Positions 46,243 through 56,134 of a stretch of 64,000 nt of DNA are shown here, one piece after another (within the stretch, counting starts at the first letter, position 1; the number at the start of each line of letters is the position of its first letter). The DNA is from Burkholderiales bacterium. GTDB lineage: Bacteria; Pseudomonadota; Gammaproteobacteria; Burkholderiales; Burkholderiaceae_E. The notes beneath the pieces are model-generated. The model did not search any database. It was not told where the DNA came from and saw only the letters and a list, made by a program, of their open reading frames with translations. The stretch lies in NCBI GenBank assembly GCA_947487165.1, contig CANKWX010000004.1, positions 41,773-105,772 of the forward strand, written 5' to 3'. The position numbers and the translations under genes are program-made.

Positions 46243-46380
46243 TCAGCGCTTGATCGGCGGTCCCTGCGGGCCGGCCAGCGCGCTGATCTGATGCGCTGCA
46301 TCGGCCGAGCGCTTGGCCAGACTTCTGACCTCGGCGGCGACGACCGCGAAGCCCCGGCCTTCTTCGCCGGCGCGAGCGGC
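46243..46380 (-). pseudogene. Fragment of a methyl-accepting chemotaxis protein
   Basis: About 45 codons encode [20 protein letters not shown] followed by [13 protein letters not shown], then a short unrelated end. This is the highly conserved hairpin-tip region of the chemoreceptor signalling domain. No sensor domain, membrane segments or the rest of the signalling domain are present. It starts right after the maf stop (46394) and ends 100 bp before rng. The cleanest reading is a decayed remnant of a receptor gene or a displaced fragment. It lacks its own start and is unlikely to function as a receptor. Confidence 0.8.
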
Positions 46381-46393
46381 CTGTGGCACCGTG

Positions 46394-47071
46394 TCAGCGG
46401 GTATCCGCCCCGCAGGCCAGCCCGGCGCGCTTGAGCAGCTTTGCGGTCTCGTGCAGCGGCAGCCCCATGATCCCGGAGTAGCTGCCTTCGATTCGCCGGA
46501 TGAAGGCCGCCGCCATGCCCTGGATGCCATAGCCGCCGGCCTTGCCGAAGGGCTCTTTGCTGGCGACATAGGCCTCGATGACCGCAGGCGACAGACGTTC
46601 GAAGCGCACCCTCGACACGCTGATGGTGTGCTCCAGACGACCGGCCCGCACTACCGCAACCGCCGTCAACACCCGGTGGCCGCGGCCCGACAAAGCCTCA
46701 AGCATGGCGCGCGCCTCGCCATCGTCGGCCGGCTTGCCGAGCATTCGGCCGCCGATGGCCACCGTAGTATCGGCCACCAGAATCGGCGCGGCACGACCGG
46801 AGGCTGGTTCGCCGTGACGACGCACCAGCCGCTCGCTTGCGGCGGCGGCCTTGGCCAGTACGACCCGTTCGACATACTGCGTTGGCGACTCGCCGACCCG
46901 AAACGCCTCGAGGGATTCTGCGTCTTCATCCGGGCCTGGTGCCAGCAGCTCGAAACGCACGCCGATCTGGCGCAGCAGCTCCTGGCGGCGGGGGCTTTGG
47001 GACGCGAGCCAGACGAAGCCTGGCGATTGCGCTGCAAGCTCAGTGTTTGCACAGGGGTCGACGGACGTCAT
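46394..47071 (-). CDS. maf: Maf-family nucleoside triphosphate pyrophosphatase
   Basis: A 225-residue Maf protein that hydrolyses non-canonical or excess dNTPs to monophosphates. The family start motif [16 protein letters not shown] is about 22 residues from the ATG at 47071, and [16 protein letters not shown] carries catalytic residues. The C-terminal KAGGYGIQG and [13 protein letters not shown] match the dTTP/UTP-type (YhdE) rather than the m7GTP-type branch, though this is only by eye. It follows rlmH with an 10-bp gap and is the last clear gene before the chemoreceptor remnant. Confidence 0.92.
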   Translation of the reverse strand: MTSVDPCANTELAAQSPGFVWLASQSPRRQELLRQIGVRFELLAPGPDEDAESLEAFRVGESPTQYVERVVLAKAAAASERLVRRHGEPASGRAAPILVADTTVAIGGRMLGKPADDGEARAMLEALSGRGHRVLTAVAVVRAGRLEHTISVSRVRFERLSPAVIEAYVASKEPFGKAGGYGIQGMAAAFIRRIEGSYSGIMGLPLHETAKLLKRAGLACGADTR

Positions 47072-47081
47072 CGGGCCGGTC

Positions 47082-47552
47082 TCATTCGCGGTGATAGGGA
47101 TGGCCGGCATTGATCGACCAGGCCCGATAGAGCTGTTCGGCCAGCAGTACCCGGGCGAGCGCATGCGGCAGCGTCAGCGACGACAGGCGCAGTGTCTCGG
47201 CAGCCTGCGACCGGATCGCGTCGTCGACGCCGTCCGGGCCGCCGATCACGATCGCCACCGGCAGGCCGTCGCGCTGCCAGGCGGACAGCCTCGCCGCCAG
47301 TCGGTTGCTGTCGAGATCGGCGCCGCGCTCGTCGAGCAGCACCATTCGGGCGCCAGAGGGCAGGGCATCCTGGATGCGCTGCGCTTCGCGGCTCTTCCAC
47401 TGGGTCGCACTGCCGCCGGCGGCACGCGGCTCGGCCTTGACCGGTTTCCAGTCGATGCGCAACTCGGCGGGCATGCGGCGCGAAAAATCGTCGACCGCCT
47501 GATCGACCCAGGCCGGCATTCGGGTGCCGACAGCGATCACCCGCAGCAACAT
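47082..47552 (-). CDS. rlmH: 23S rRNA (pseudouridine1915-N3)-methyltransferase
   Basis: A 156-residue SPOUT methyltransferase. It carries the start [17 protein letters not shown], the SAM-pocket stretch [11 protein letters not shown] and the C-terminal [20 protein letters not shown] ending HPYHRE, the hallmark end of RlmH. It methylates pseudouridine 1915 in helix 69 of 23S rRNA. The ATG at 47552 fits the family start. It follows rsfS (39-bp gap), the usual rsfS-rlmH order, in the nadD-rsfS-rlmH-maf string. Confidence 0.96.
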   Translation of the reverse strand: MLLRVIAVGTRMPAWVDQAVDDFSRRMPAELRIDWKPVKAEPRAAGGSATQWKSREAQRIQDALPSGARMVLLDERGADLDSNRLAARLSAWQRDGLPVAIVIGGPDGVDDAIRSQAAETLRLSSLTLPHALARVLLAEQLYRAWSINAGHPYHRE

Positions 47553-47591
47553 GTCAGTGTGAGCCGGGCGAAAGCTTGCCGACCGCAGCAA

Positions 47592-47963
47592 TCAGGTGCT
47601 GGCGCGGGCAATGCTCGCGGCGGCGAGTTTGACCCGCACCGGCTTGCCGCCCCAGAGTTCTTCCAGGTTGTAGTAGGCCCTGACCGTCGGTTGCATGATG
47701 TGGACGACGATGTCGCCCAGATCGACCAGCACCCATTCGCCGGTGTCTTCGCCTTCGACCGAAATGACATGGCCGCCATGGTCCTTGACCTTGTCCCGAA
47801 CACTGGCGGCAAGCGCTCGGCTTTGTCGGTTGGAAGTCGCGCTGACGATGATCACCCGATCAAAGAGGCCGGTGAGTTTGGTGGTGTCGAAGACCTTGAT
47901 GTCATGCGCTTTGACATCCTCGAGTGCGTCGACGACCAGGCGTTGCTGTTTGGTGAGATCCAT
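47592..47963 (-). CDS. rsfS: Ribosome silencing factor
   Basis: A 123-residue RsfS/DUF143 protein that binds L14 on the 50S subunit and blocks subunit joining when nutrients are scarce. Typical features are VVDALEDVKAHDIKVFD at the start, IIVSATSNRQSRALA, GEDTGEWVLVDLGDIVVHIM, and the tail YYNLEELWG. It is two bases downstream of nadD. The short basic C-terminal end is normal for the family. Confidence 0.95.
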   Translation of the reverse strand: MDLTKQQRLVVDALEDVKAHDIKVFDTTKLTGLFDRVIIVSATSNRQSRALAASVRDKVKDHGGHVISVEGEDTGEWVLVDLGDIVVHIMQPTVRAYYNLEELWGGKPVRVKLAAASIARAST

Positions 47964-47965
47964 TG

Positions 47966-48634
47966 TCAGTTCCGTGGCGACCGTCGATAGAGGCGGTGCG
48001 ATTGAATATAGTCGAGAACCGCAGGGGGTGACAGCGCATCGGGGCGCTCGCCTGCAGCCAGTTGGGCACGAAGTCCGGTGGCCGACACGGCCACCGCGGG
48101 CATTCTGAAAAACACGATGCTGCCGGCCGGCAAATCGGGCAGAGCATCACGCCCGCGCCTGGCGACCTCGGCCTCGACCTCGGGAGGCAGATCATCCAGG
48201 GCGACCAACTCGCGCTGGGTCGCGGCAACATGCGCCAGATCGAAGAGCCCCTGCCAGTGTCGCCAGGTGGCCAGGTTGCGCAGCTGGTCGCTGCCCACAA
48301 TCAGTACCAGCATGACATCGGGGCCAAGCTCGTTGCGCAATGCCGCCAACGTATCGATGGTGTAGGTCTGGCCGCCGCGAACCACTTCGCGGTCGTCGAC
48401 CGTCAGGCCTTCGGACGGACTGACATCACGAAGCGCGAGCCGGACCATGTCGAGCCGCTGCTGCGCGCTGGCGCCGGCCTCGCTCTTTTGCCAAGAATGG
48501 CCGGTCGGTGTCAGGCGCACTTCATCGAGCTGCATGGCATCCCGTGCCGATCTCGCCAGTGCGAGATGGCCGACATGCGGGGGATCGAAGGTGCCGCCGA
48601 GGATGCCGATACGCCTGCGCCTATCGGGGCTCAT
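47966..48634 (-). CDS. nadD: Nicotinate-nucleotide adenylyltransferase
   Basis: A 222-residue NadD that converts nicotinate mononucleotide and ATP to deamido-NAD. The nucleotidyltransferase motif GGTFDPPHVGHLALA is at residues 13-27, and the second phosphate-binding site is SATGLRAQLA near residue 184 (commonly SSTxIR). It starts six bases after hemF and is followed by rsfS at two bases, so the three are surely one transcript. Confidence 0.95.
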   Translation of the reverse strand: MSPDRRRRIGILGGTFDPPHVGHLALARSARDAMQLDEVRLTPTGHSWQKSEAGASAQQRLDMVRLALRDVSPSEGLTVDDREVVRGGQTYTIDTLAALRNELGPDVMLVLIVGSDQLRNLATWRHWQGLFDLAHVAATQRELVALDDLPPEVEAEVARRGRDALPDLPAGSIVFFRMPAVAVSATGLRAQLAAGERPDALSPPAVLDYIQSHRLYRRSPRN

Positions 48635-48640
48635 GATGGC

Positions 48641-49594
48641 TCAGACCCATTCTCGTGCCGGCAGGAAGTGCTGGTAAAGCCGGGCTTCGGGCGACCCGGC
48701 TTCCGGTTGCCAGTTGTATCGCCATTTCACGATCGGTGGCATCGAGACCAGGATCGATTCGGTGCGCCCGCCCGACTGAAGCCCGAAGAGGGTGCCGCGG
48801 TCGAAGACCAGATTGAACTCGACATAGCGCCCTCGGCGATAGGCCTGGAAATCGCGCTCGCGTTCGGTATAAGGCCGATCGACATTGCGTCGGACGATCG
48901 GCAGATAGGCCTCGAGAAAGGCGTCGCCCACGCTGCGGGTCAAGGCGAATGACTGCTCGAAGCCGAGTTCAGAGAAGTCATCGAAGAAGATGCCGCCGAT
49001 GCCGCGTGCCTCGCCCCGGTGCTTCAGAAAAAAGTACTGGTCGCAGGCCTTTTTGAAGCGCGGATAAAACTCGGCGCCAAAAGGCGCGAGTGCCGATTTG
49101 CAGGTGGCATGAAAATGGACTGCATCGTCCTCGACGCCGTAATAGGGGGTAAGGTCCATGCCGCCGCCGAACCACCAGACCGGCAGGCCATCGGGGCTGT
49201 CGGGCGCGGCACCGGCACGCGGTGCCGCGATGAAGCAGCGCACATTCAGATGGACGGTCGGCACATGCGGATTGCGCGGATGCAGCACCAGCGACACGCC
49301 CATCGCCTCGAAGGATCGTCCGGCCATGCCGGGGCGGGTCGCCGACGCGGTGGGTGGCAGGTGATTGCCGGTGACATGCGAAAACAGCACGCCTGCGCGC
49401 TCGAAGACATGGCTGTCTTCGATGACGCGGCTGATGCCGCCGCCGCCTTCTGCGCGCTCCCAGGCATCGGTTGCGAAGCTGCCCCCATCGACCGACTCAA
49501 GGCCGGTGACGATCCGCTGCTGCAGCCCTTGCAGGTAGTGACGCACACCTGCGGTATCGACCGCCTCGGCCGCTGACGATGTCGGTTGATTCAT
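48641..49594 (-). CDS. hemF: Oxygen-dependent coproporphyrinogen III oxidase
   Basis: A 317-residue HemF that oxidatively decarboxylates coproporphyrinogen III to protoporphyrinogen IX. Family stretches are [13 protein letters not shown] (about 135-147), [19 protein letters not shown] and [20 protein letters not shown]. Length equals the usual 300-320. It lies between purD (27-bp gap) and nadD. Its presence suggests haem synthesis works aerobically in this organism. Confidence 0.96.
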   Translation of the reverse strand: MNQPTSSAAEAVDTAGVRHYLQGLQQRIVTGLESVDGGSFATDAWERAEGGGGISRVIEDSHVFERAGVLFSHVTGNHLPPTASATRPGMAGRSFEAMGVSLVLHPRNPHVPTVHLNVRCFIAAPRAGAAPDSPDGLPVWWFGGGMDLTPYYGVEDDAVHFHATCKSALAPFGAEFYPRFKKACDQYFFLKHRGEARGIGGIFFDDFSELGFEQSFALTRSVGDAFLEAYLPIVRRNVDRPYTERERDFQAYRRGRYVEFNLVFDRGTLFGLQSGGRTESILVSMPPIVKWRYNWQPEAGSPEARLYQHFLPAREWV

Positions 49595-49621
49595 GAGGCC
49601 TCCTGAAACCTGGCGCGCAAC

Positions 49622-50920
49622 TCAGGCCTTCTTTGACGGGTGGCGACGGGCAATTGCCCGGTGACCGATGTCATGGCGGTACTGCATGCCGTCGAACCGG
49701 ATGGTATCGATCATGGCGTAGGCCCGTGACTGCGCGACCTTGACCGAGTCGCCCATGGCAGTCACGCACAGTACGCGCCCGCCGGCGGTTGTCACCACAC
49801 CGTCGTTCAGTTGGGTGCCGGCGTGAAAGACCAGGCAGTCGTCGGTCGGCGCGGTGCGCGCACCCAGACCTTCGATCGCATCGCCTTTGCGCGGCGCATC
49901 CGGATAGCCGTGGGCGGCCAGCACGACACCGAGCGCAGTGCGCCGGTCCCAGTCGATCTCGACCTGGTCGAGCGTGCCGGCAATCGCGTGCTCGAACACT
50001 TCGGTGAGGTCGCTCTTGACCCGCGCCATGATCGGCTGGGTCTCGGGGTCGCCCATGCGGCAGTTGAATTCGAGTGCCTTGACAGTACCCCGGGGGTCGA
50101 TCATCAGCCCGGCATAGAGAAAGCCGGTGTAGGTGATGCCCTCGGCGGCCATGCCCTGTACTGTCGGCATGATGATTTCGCGCAGCACCCGTGCATGCAC
50201 TTCGGGGGTGACCACCGGTGCCGGCGAATACGCGCCCATGCCGCCGGTGTTCGGGCCGGTATCGTCGTCGCCCAGGCGTTTGTGATCCTGACTTGATGCC
50301 AGTGCCAGCACGTTTCGGCCATCGCACATCACGATGAAGCTGGCCTCTTCGCCCGCCAGGAAGTCTTCGATGACCACGCGCGCACCGGCTGCGCCCATGC
50401 GATTGTCGAGCAGCATCATGTCGATCGCGGCATGTGCCTCATCGAGGGTCTGCGCCACGACAACGCCCTTGCCTGCGGCCAGACCGTCGGCTTTCACAAC
50501 GATCGGCGCACCGCGCTCGCTCACATAGTCGTGAGCCGCTTGCGCATCGGTGAAGGTGCGGTACTGCGCTGTGGGGATGCCATGGCGCGTCATGAAAGCC
50601 TTGGCGAAATCCTTTGAGGATTCGAGCTGGGCCGCGGCCTGTGTGGGTCCGAAGATCTTGAGTCCGCGGCTGCGAAACAGGTCGACGATGCCTTGCGACA
50701 GCGGTGTTTCGGGCCCAACCACGGTGAAGGCGATCGATTCGCGCTCGGCAAACGCCGCCAGCACCTCAATGTTGGTCGCCGGAAAATTCTGCAGGCCGCG
50801 CTCGCGGGCGGTGCCGCCGTTGCCGGGCGCCACGAACACCGTCTGCACCCGACCCGACTGCGCGATCCGCCAGGCAATGGCGTGTTCACGTCCTCCCGAA
50901 CCGACGACCAGAATCTTCAT
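49622..50920 (-). CDS. purD: Phosphoribosylamine--glycine ligase
   Basis: A 432-residue GARS, the second step of purine synthesis. The N-terminal domain opens [17 protein letters not shown]. The ATP-grasp domain has [18 protein letters not shown] and the later SGTTxR-like metal site region; [14 protein letters not shown] and [16 protein letters not shown] [12 protein letters not shown] are typical. It overlaps the upstream yebC stop in an ATGA, which indicates translational coupling. Confidence 0.96.
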   Translation of the reverse strand: MKILVVGSGGREHAIAWRIAQSGRVQTVFVAPGNGGTARERGLQNFPATNIEVLAAFAERESIAFTVVGPETPLSQGIVDLFRSRGLKIFGPTQAAAQLESSKDFAKAFMTRHGIPTAQYRTFTDAQAAHDYVSERGAPIVVKADGLAAGKGVVVAQTLDEAHAAIDMMLLDNRMGAAGARVVIEDFLAGEEASFIVMCDGRNVLALASSQDHKRLGDDDTGPNTGGMGAYSPAPVVTPEVHARVLREIIMPTVQGMAAEGITYTGFLYAGLMIDPRGTVKALEFNCRMGDPETQPIMARVKSDLTEVFEHAIAGTLDQVEIDWDRRTALGVVLAAHGYPDAPRKGDAIEGLGARTAPTDDCLVFHAGTQLNDGVVTTAGGRVLCVTAMGDSVKVAQSRAYAMIDTIRFDGMQYRHDIGHRAIARRHPSKKA

Positions 50921-51642
50921 TCGTCGATCACGGCGCTGGTGAAGACCTGTTGAACATCATCGAGATTTTCGATGGCATCGAGCAGCTTTTGCATGCGGGC
51001 GGCATCCTCGCCCTCAAGGACAGTCTCGTTCATCGGCTTCATGGTGATTTCGGCGACCTCGGCCTTCAGGCCGGCCTGTTCGAGCGCGGATTTGACCTGC
51101 GCATAGATCGGCGGCTCGCACAGCACTTCGATGCCGCCTTCATCGTCGGTCACGACATCATCGGCGCCAGCCTCGATCGCGACTTCCATCACCTTGTCTT
51201 CGGAAGTCCCCGGGGCAAACAGGAATTGACCGCAATGCCGGAACATGAAGGCCACCGAGCCGTCAGTGCCCAGATTGCCGCCATATTTTGAAAAGGCATG
51301 GCGAACTTCGGCAACTGTGCGGACGCGATTGTCGGTCAGGGTGTCGACGATGACCGACGCGCCGGCGATGCCATAGCCCTCATAGCGGATTTCTTCATAG
51401 TTGACGCCGTCGAGCCCGCCGATGCCTTTCTGGATCGCGCGCTGCAAGGTGTCCTTGGCCATATTCGCGTCGGAGGCCTTGTCGATGGCCAGGCGCAGTC
51501 GCGGATTGGCCGACACATCGCCCCCGCCCATGCGCGCGGCCACGGTGATCTCCTTGATCAGGCGCGTGAAGAGCTTGCCCCGCTTTTCGTCCTGGCGGTT
51601 CTTGCGGTGCTGGATATTGGCCCATTTGGAATGACCGGCCAT
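50917..51642 (-). CDS. YebC/PmpR-family protein
   Basis: A 241-residue YebC-family protein. It opens [20 protein letters not shown] and contains [18 protein letters not shown], the standard family markers. Some members are DNA-binding regulators; others have been linked to translation of difficult proline-rich stretches. The ATG at 51642 is the canonical start. It is the first gene of the yebC-purD-hemF-nadD-rsfS-rlmH-maf string and diverges from the HerA-like gene. Confidence 0.94.
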   Translation of the reverse strand: MAGHSKWANIQHRKNRQDEKRGKLFTRLIKEITVAARMGGGDVSANPRLRLAIDKASDANMAKDTLQRAIQKGIGGLDGVNYEEIRYEGYGIAGASVIVDTLTDNRVRTVAEVRHAFSKYGGNLGTDGSVAFMFRHCGQFLFAPGTSEDKVMEVAIEAGADDVVTDDEGGIEVLCEPPIYAQVKSALEQAGLKAEVAEITMKPMNETVLEGEDAARMQKLLDAIENLDDVQQVFTSAVIDE

Positions 51643-51818
51643 AACGATTGAGACCTCATGCTGATGGCTGTCTTGCGCTGCGAGCCAGATGCCGACATCG
51701 GGCTGCGCGGTTGGCGCAGGCGGCTTGCCGCTGCCGCGGCAATCATGTTGCAATGCGCGATCGACAAGCGATGGGATCTTACCATCGCCGGTTTCTTCCA
51801 AACCCCACCAGAGCAGCC

Positions 51819-53360
51819 ATGCCCGATCCCCTACTGATTGCCCGCACCGTCGATACCGATCTGTGCCTCCTGCCGGCCCTGGCCAATCGGCATGGTCTGA
51901 TCACCGGCGCAACGGGTACCGGCAAGACGGTGACCCTGCAGCTCATGGCCGAACGCTTCTCGTCGATCGGCGTGCCGGTCTTCATGGCCGACGTCAAAGG
52001 CGACCTGGTCGGTATCTCGCAAAAGGGTGCGCCGACCGAGCGGCTCACCAAGCATATTGCCGCGCATGGGTTGCCCGAGCCGACCTTCGCGGCCATCCCG
52101 GTCACGCTATGGGATGTCTATGGCGAGTCGGGTCACCCGCTGCGGGCCACGGTCTCTGACATGGGGCCGATGCTGCTGTCACGCATGCTCAGCCTCAACG
52201 AGACCCAGGAAGGCGTGCTCAACCTGGTCTTCAAGATTGCCGATGATCGTGGCCTGCTGCTGCTCGATGCCAAGGATTTGCGCGCGATGCTGCAGCATGT
52301 GGGCGACAACGCCAAGCAGTTCACCACCGAGTACGGCAATATCTCGGCAGCCTCGATCGGTGCGATCCAGCGGGGGCTGGTCTCGCTCGATCAGCAGGGC
52401 GCCGATCGCTTTTTCGGCGAGCCGATGCTCAATTTTGATGATCTGATGCAGACCGACGCGCAGGGCCGGGGCATTGTCAACATCCTGGCGGCCGATCGGC
52501 TCTTGAACGCTCCAAGACTGTATGCCGCCTTTTTGCTCTGGCTGCTGTCCGATCTCTTCGAAAAACTCCCCGAGGTCGGCGACCGCGACAAACCCAAGCT
52601 GGTGTTTTTCTTCGACGAGGCGCATCTGCTGTTTGCCGAGGCACCGCGGCCGCTCCTCGAAAAAGTCGAGCAGGTGGTCAGGCTGGTGCGCTCCAAGGGC
52701 GTGGGCGTCTATTTCGTGACCCAGAATCCGCTCGACATTCCTGACTCGGTCCTCGGGCAGCTCGGCAACCGGGTGCAGCATGCACTGCGCGCTTTCACGC
52801 CGCGCGATCAGAAGGCGGTCAAGGCGGCCGCGCAGACCATGCGCGCCAATCCGGCCTTCAATGTCGAGACCGCGATTTCCGAGCTGGGCGTGGGCGAGGC
52901 GCTGGTGTCGATGCTCGATGAGAAGGGGCGGCCCGCGATTGTCGAGCGCGGCTTTGTCGTGTCGCCCGGCTCGCGCATCGGCCCGGTCGATGCGTCCGAG
53001 CGAAAGGCGCTGATCGCCTCATCGGTGGTGGCCGGGGTCTACGACACCGCCGAGGACCGCGAATCGGCTTACGAGTTGTTGACGGCGCGGTCTGCAGCGT
53101 CTGCGCCGAGCGCTGGCCGGACAGGTGCCGGGGCCGGTCGCGGTGGGGCGGCGACGACTGCTCCGATACCGAATGAGAGCAACTGGACCGAATCGCTGCG
53201 CGGTTCGCTCGATGATCTGTCGAAATCGACCGGGCGCAAGGATTCGATCGTCGAGGCAATGGCCAAAAGCGCTGCGCGCTCGATCGGCTCGGCCGCCGGG
53301 CGCGAACTGCTGCGCGGCGTGCTCGGCACGCTGCTGGGCGGGGGGTCACGTCGGCGCTGA
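51819..53360 (+). CDS. HerA-like/DUF853 ATPase
   Basis: A 513-residue cytoplasmic ATPase of the DUF853 (HerA/FtsK-like) family. Walker A GATGTGKT is at about residues 28-35, Walker B is FFFDEAHLL near residue 265, and the sensor region is [14 protein letters not shown]. The tail has a Gly/Ala-rich low-complexity stretch and ends in [20 protein letters not shown]. The cellular role is not known. It diverges from yebC and starts a plus-strand run of five genes. Confidence 0.88.
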   Translation: MPDPLLIARTVDTDLCLLPALANRHGLITGATGTGKTVTLQLMAERFSSIGVPVFMADVKGDLVGISQKGAPTERLTKHIAAHGLPEPTFAAIPVTLWDVYGESGHPLRATVSDMGPMLLSRMLSLNETQEGVLNLVFKIADDRGLLLLDAKDLRAMLQHVGDNAKQFTTEYGNISAASIGAIQRGLVSLDQQGADRFFGEPMLNFDDLMQTDAQGRGIVNILAADRLLNAPRLYAAFLLWLLSDLFEKLPEVGDRDKPKLVFFFDEAHLLFAEAPRPLLEKVEQVVRLVRSKGVGVYFVTQNPLDIPDSVLGQLGNRVQHALRAFTPRDQKAVKAAAQTMRANPAFNVETAISELGVGEALVSMLDEKGRPAIVERGFVVSPGSRIGPVDASERKALIASSVVAGVYDTAEDRESAYELLTARSAASAPSAGRTGAGAGRGGAATTAPIPNESNWTESLRGSLDDLSKSTGRKDSIVEAMAKSAARSIGSAAGRELLRGVLGTLLGGGSRRR

Positions 53361-53378
53361 TCCCGCGATGGTGCGCCG

Positions 53379-54326
53379 ATGATCGATGTGCGCGCTGCGA
53401 CTGCGCCCGACCTGTCGGCACGGGCCACCTGGCTGGCCGGGGTCGCGCTGGCCACAAGCGGCGCCGTGCTCTTTGCCGGCAAGGGCATCGTCGCCAAGCT
53501 CATTTACCGGCATGGGGTCGATGCGCAGACCCTGATTGCCTTGCGGATGGTTTTTTCGCTGCCGTTTTTCGTGCTCGCGGCAGCATGGGTCGCTTATCGC
53601 GCGCCGGCCAACCGGATGGCCAGCCATTCACCCTGGCAGCCCAATGACGCCTGGCGGGTGATCGGCCTTGGCCTGCTCGGGTATTACCTCGCGAGCTACC
53701 TTGATTTTCTGGGCCTGCAATATGTCAGCGTCGGGCTCGAGCGCGTCATCCTCTATCTGAATCCGACGCTCGTGCTGCTGATCTCGGCAATCGCCCTGCG
53801 ACGCCCGATCAGCCGTCGTCAATGGCTGGCAATGTCGATCGCCTACTGCGGCGTGATCCTGGTCTTCTGGCACGACCTGTCTGCAAGCGGTGCCGATGTG
53901 CCGTTGGGCAGCGCGCTGGTCTTCGCCAGCACGGTCGCCTATTCGATCTATCTGGTGTCCTGCGGCGAGATGGTCAGGCGGCTGGGCGCGATCCGGCTGA
54001 TGGCCTGGGCCATGATCGTCTCGTGCATTGCCTGCATCGCGCAGGCGCTGATCCTGTCGCCTGCGGCGCTGTTTACGCAACCCCCAGCGGTGTATCAGCT
54101 GTCGATGATGAATGCGGTGCTGTGCACCGTCATGCCGGTGTTTCTCACGATGATGGGTGTCGAGCGGATCGGCACGCCGGTGGCCTCGCAACTCGGCATG
54201 ATCGGACCGGCTGCTACCATCGGTATGGGCGCGATTTTTCTGGGCGAAGCGGTCGATCCGGTGCAACTGATCGGCACCGCCATCGTGATTGCCGGCATCT
54301 TTGTCCTGACAGCGCGATCTCGCTGA
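53379..54326 (+). CDS. EamA-family DMT transporter
   Basis: A 315-residue protein with ten hydrophobic segments in two EamA repeats (about 20-155 and 165-312). The conserved FAGKGIVAKLIYRHG near residue 33 and YLNPTLVLLISAIALRR fit the family. The substrate is unknown. It begins 18 bp after the HerA-like gene and is followed by the SDR gene at 24 bp. Confidence 0.87.
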   Translation: MIDVRAATAPDLSARATWLAGVALATSGAVLFAGKGIVAKLIYRHGVDAQTLIALRMVFSLPFFVLAAAWVAYRAPANRMASHSPWQPNDAWRVIGLGLLGYYLASYLDFLGLQYVSVGLERVILYLNPTLVLLISAIALRRPISRRQWLAMSIAYCGVILVFWHDLSASGADVPLGSALVFASTVAYSIYLVSCGEMVRRLGAIRLMAWAMIVSCIACIAQALILSPAALFTQPPAVYQLSMMNAVLCTVMPVFLTMMGVERIGTPVASQLGMIGPAATIGMGAIFLGEAVDPVQLIGTAIVIAGIFVLTARSR

Positions 54327-54350
54327 ACTGACCCTCACCGGAGACGATTC

Positions 54351-55130
54351 ATGGATTTGGGCATTGCTGGCAAATGGGCGCTGGTCTGCGGCGCAAGCAA
54401 GGGCTTGGGATACGGCTGCGCGCTGGCATTGGCGCGCGAAGGCGTCAATCTGGTGATCAATGCACGCACCGCCCAGGCGCTCAGTGCGGCAGGTGCTGCC
54501 ATTGCGGCCGAGACCGGGGTCGAGGTGAGGACGGTGGCCTGCGACATCACCACCGAAGCCGGACGCCTTGCGGCGCTGGCCGCCTGCCCGCAGGTCGACA
54601 TCCTGGTCAACAATGCCGGCGGACCGCCGCCGGGTGACTTTCGCAACTGGACGCGCGAGCACTGGATCGCGGCACTCGATGCCAACATGCTCACCCCGAT
54701 CGAGCTGATCAAGGCGACCGTCGACCCGATGATCGCCCGGGGGTTCGGACGAATCGTCAACATCACCTCGAGTTCGGTGAAGGCCCCGATCGAGATCCTC
54801 GGCCTGTCCAACGGCGCACGCAGCGGCCTCACCGGTTTTGTCGCCGGACTGGCCCGCAAGACCGTCGAGCACAACGTGACCATCAACAATCTGCTGCCCG
54901 GCCAGTTCGACACCGATCGACTGCGCAACACCACCGCTGCAGCGGCGAAAAATCTTGGCAAGCCGGCTGAAGAGATCGCCGCGCAGCGCCGCCAGCTGAT
55001 TCCGGCAAAGCGCTTCGGCAATGCGCTCGAATTCGGCCAGATGTGTGCCTACCTGTGCAGCGAACAGGCGTCCTATTTCACCGGCCAGAATGTGCTGCTT
55101 GATGGCGGCGCCTATCCTGGTACCTACTGA
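54351..55130 (+). CDS. SDR-fold protein with altered YxxxK motif
   Basis: A 259-residue Rossmann-fold protein. The cofactor motif GASKGLGYGCALAL is near the N-terminus (about 14-27), followed by NNAGGPPPG. The usual catalytic YxxxK before the following helix reads SNGAR (in GLSNGARSGLTGFVAGLA), so the Tyr is Ser and the Lys is Arg when aligned by eye. A catalytic Ser appears in NITSSS. It is probably a reductase-like protein with changed or lost activity. It is followed by the quinone oxidoreductase gene at 32 bp. Confidence 0.85.
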   Translation: MDLGIAGKWALVCGASKGLGYGCALALAREGVNLVINARTAQALSAAGAAIAAETGVEVRTVACDITTEAGRLAALAACPQVDILVNNAGGPPPGDFRNWTREHWIAALDANMLTPIELIKATVDPMIARGFGRIVNITSSSVKAPIEILGLSNGARSGLTGFVAGLARKTVEHNVTINNLLPGQFDTDRLRNTTAAAAKNLGKPAEEIAAQRRQLIPAKRFGNALEFGQMCAYLCSEQASYFTGQNVLLDGGAYPGTY

Positions 55131-55162
55131 TTTCTCTTTCCCCACCTCGCATTGGAGTTGTC

Positions 55163-56131
55163 ATGTCAAAAGCCATCCGAATCCAGAAGAACGGCGGTCC
55201 CGAAGTCATGGAATATGTCGACGTTGAGGTCGGTTCACCCGGCCCCGGCGAGGCGCAAGTGCGCCATCAGGCGATCGGCCTCAACTTCATCGACTGCTAC
55301 TTTCGCAGCGGCCTCTATCCGATGGCGCTGCCCTCCGGTCTGGGTCAGGAAGGCGCGGGCGATGTGGTCGCGGTGGGTGCCGGCGTGACCGACGTCAAGG
55401 TCGGTGATCGCGTGGCTTATGCCGGTGGTGCGGCCGGCTCTTATGCCGAAGTGCGCAATATGCCGGCCAACCGGCTGGTCAAGCTGCCCGGCAAGGTCAG
55501 CTACGAGACCGGCGCAGCCATGATGCTCAAAGGCATGACGGTGCAATACCTGTTTCGTCGCACCTACAAGCTGCAAAAAGGCCAGACCATTCTGTTTCAT
55601 GCAGCCGCAGGCGGCGTCGGCCTGATCGCGATGCAGTGGGCCAAGGCGCTTGGCGTGACCGTGATCGGCACGGTGGGCTCGCCCGAGAAAGCCGCGCTGG
55701 CTCGCAAGTACGGCGCCGACCATGTGATCCTCTACAAAACGGAGAACATCGTCGAGCGGGTGCGCGAGATCACCAAGGGCGCGATGGTCCCGGTGGTCTA
55801 CGACTCGGTAGGCAAGGACACCTTTGCGGCCTCGATTGATTGCCTGCAGCCCTTTGGCCTGATGGTGAGCTTTGGCAATGCCTCGGGTCCGGTGCCGCCG
55901 CTGCCGCTGACTGCGCTCAAGGGCACGCTCTACATCACCCGGCCGTCGTTGGCGCCGCATACCGAAAAGCGCGAAAACCTGGTCGAGATTGCCGGTGACC
56001 TGATGAAGATGGTGTCGTCGGGCAAGGTCAGCATCGAGATCGATCAGCGTTACAAGCTCGCCGACGTGGTCCAGGCGCACCGCGATCTTGAGGGTCGCAA
56101 GACCACCGGATCGACCATCCTGCTGCCCTGA
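55163..56131 (+). CDS. Quinone oxidoreductase (zeta-crystallin type MDR)
   Basis: A 322-residue NADPH-dependent medium-chain reductase of the QOR group. Lacking zinc-binding cysteines, it has the substrate-domain opening IQKNGGPEVMEYVDVEVG and the cofactor motif AAAGGVGLIAMQWAKALG (about 151-168). It reduces quinones or enones. It is part of the plus-strand run and its stop is three bases before tcdA. Confidence 0.93.
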   Translation: MSKAIRIQKNGGPEVMEYVDVEVGSPGPGEAQVRHQAIGLNFIDCYFRSGLYPMALPSGLGQEGAGDVVAVGAGVTDVKVGDRVAYAGGAAGSYAEVRNMPANRLVKLPGKVSYETGAAMMLKGMTVQYLFRRTYKLQKGQTILFHAAAGGVGLIAMQWAKALGVTVIGTVGSPEKAALARKYGADHVILYKTENIVERVREITKGAMVPVVYDSVGKDTFAASIDCLQPFGLMVSFGNASGPVPPLPLTALKGTLYITRPSLAPHTEKRENLVEIAGDLMKMVSSGKVSIEIDQRYKLADVVQAHRDLEGRKTTGSTILLP

Positions 56132-56134
56132 GCC

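Noticed and set aside
46313..47113. A 266-codon plus-strand frame opposite maf
   Set aside because: maf has its signature motifs on the other strand; this frame shows no domain.
53628..55145. A 505-codon minus-strand frame opposite the DMT carrier and SDR genes
   Set aside because: Composition is His/Arg/Gln-rich and featureless; the plus-strand genes are well supported.
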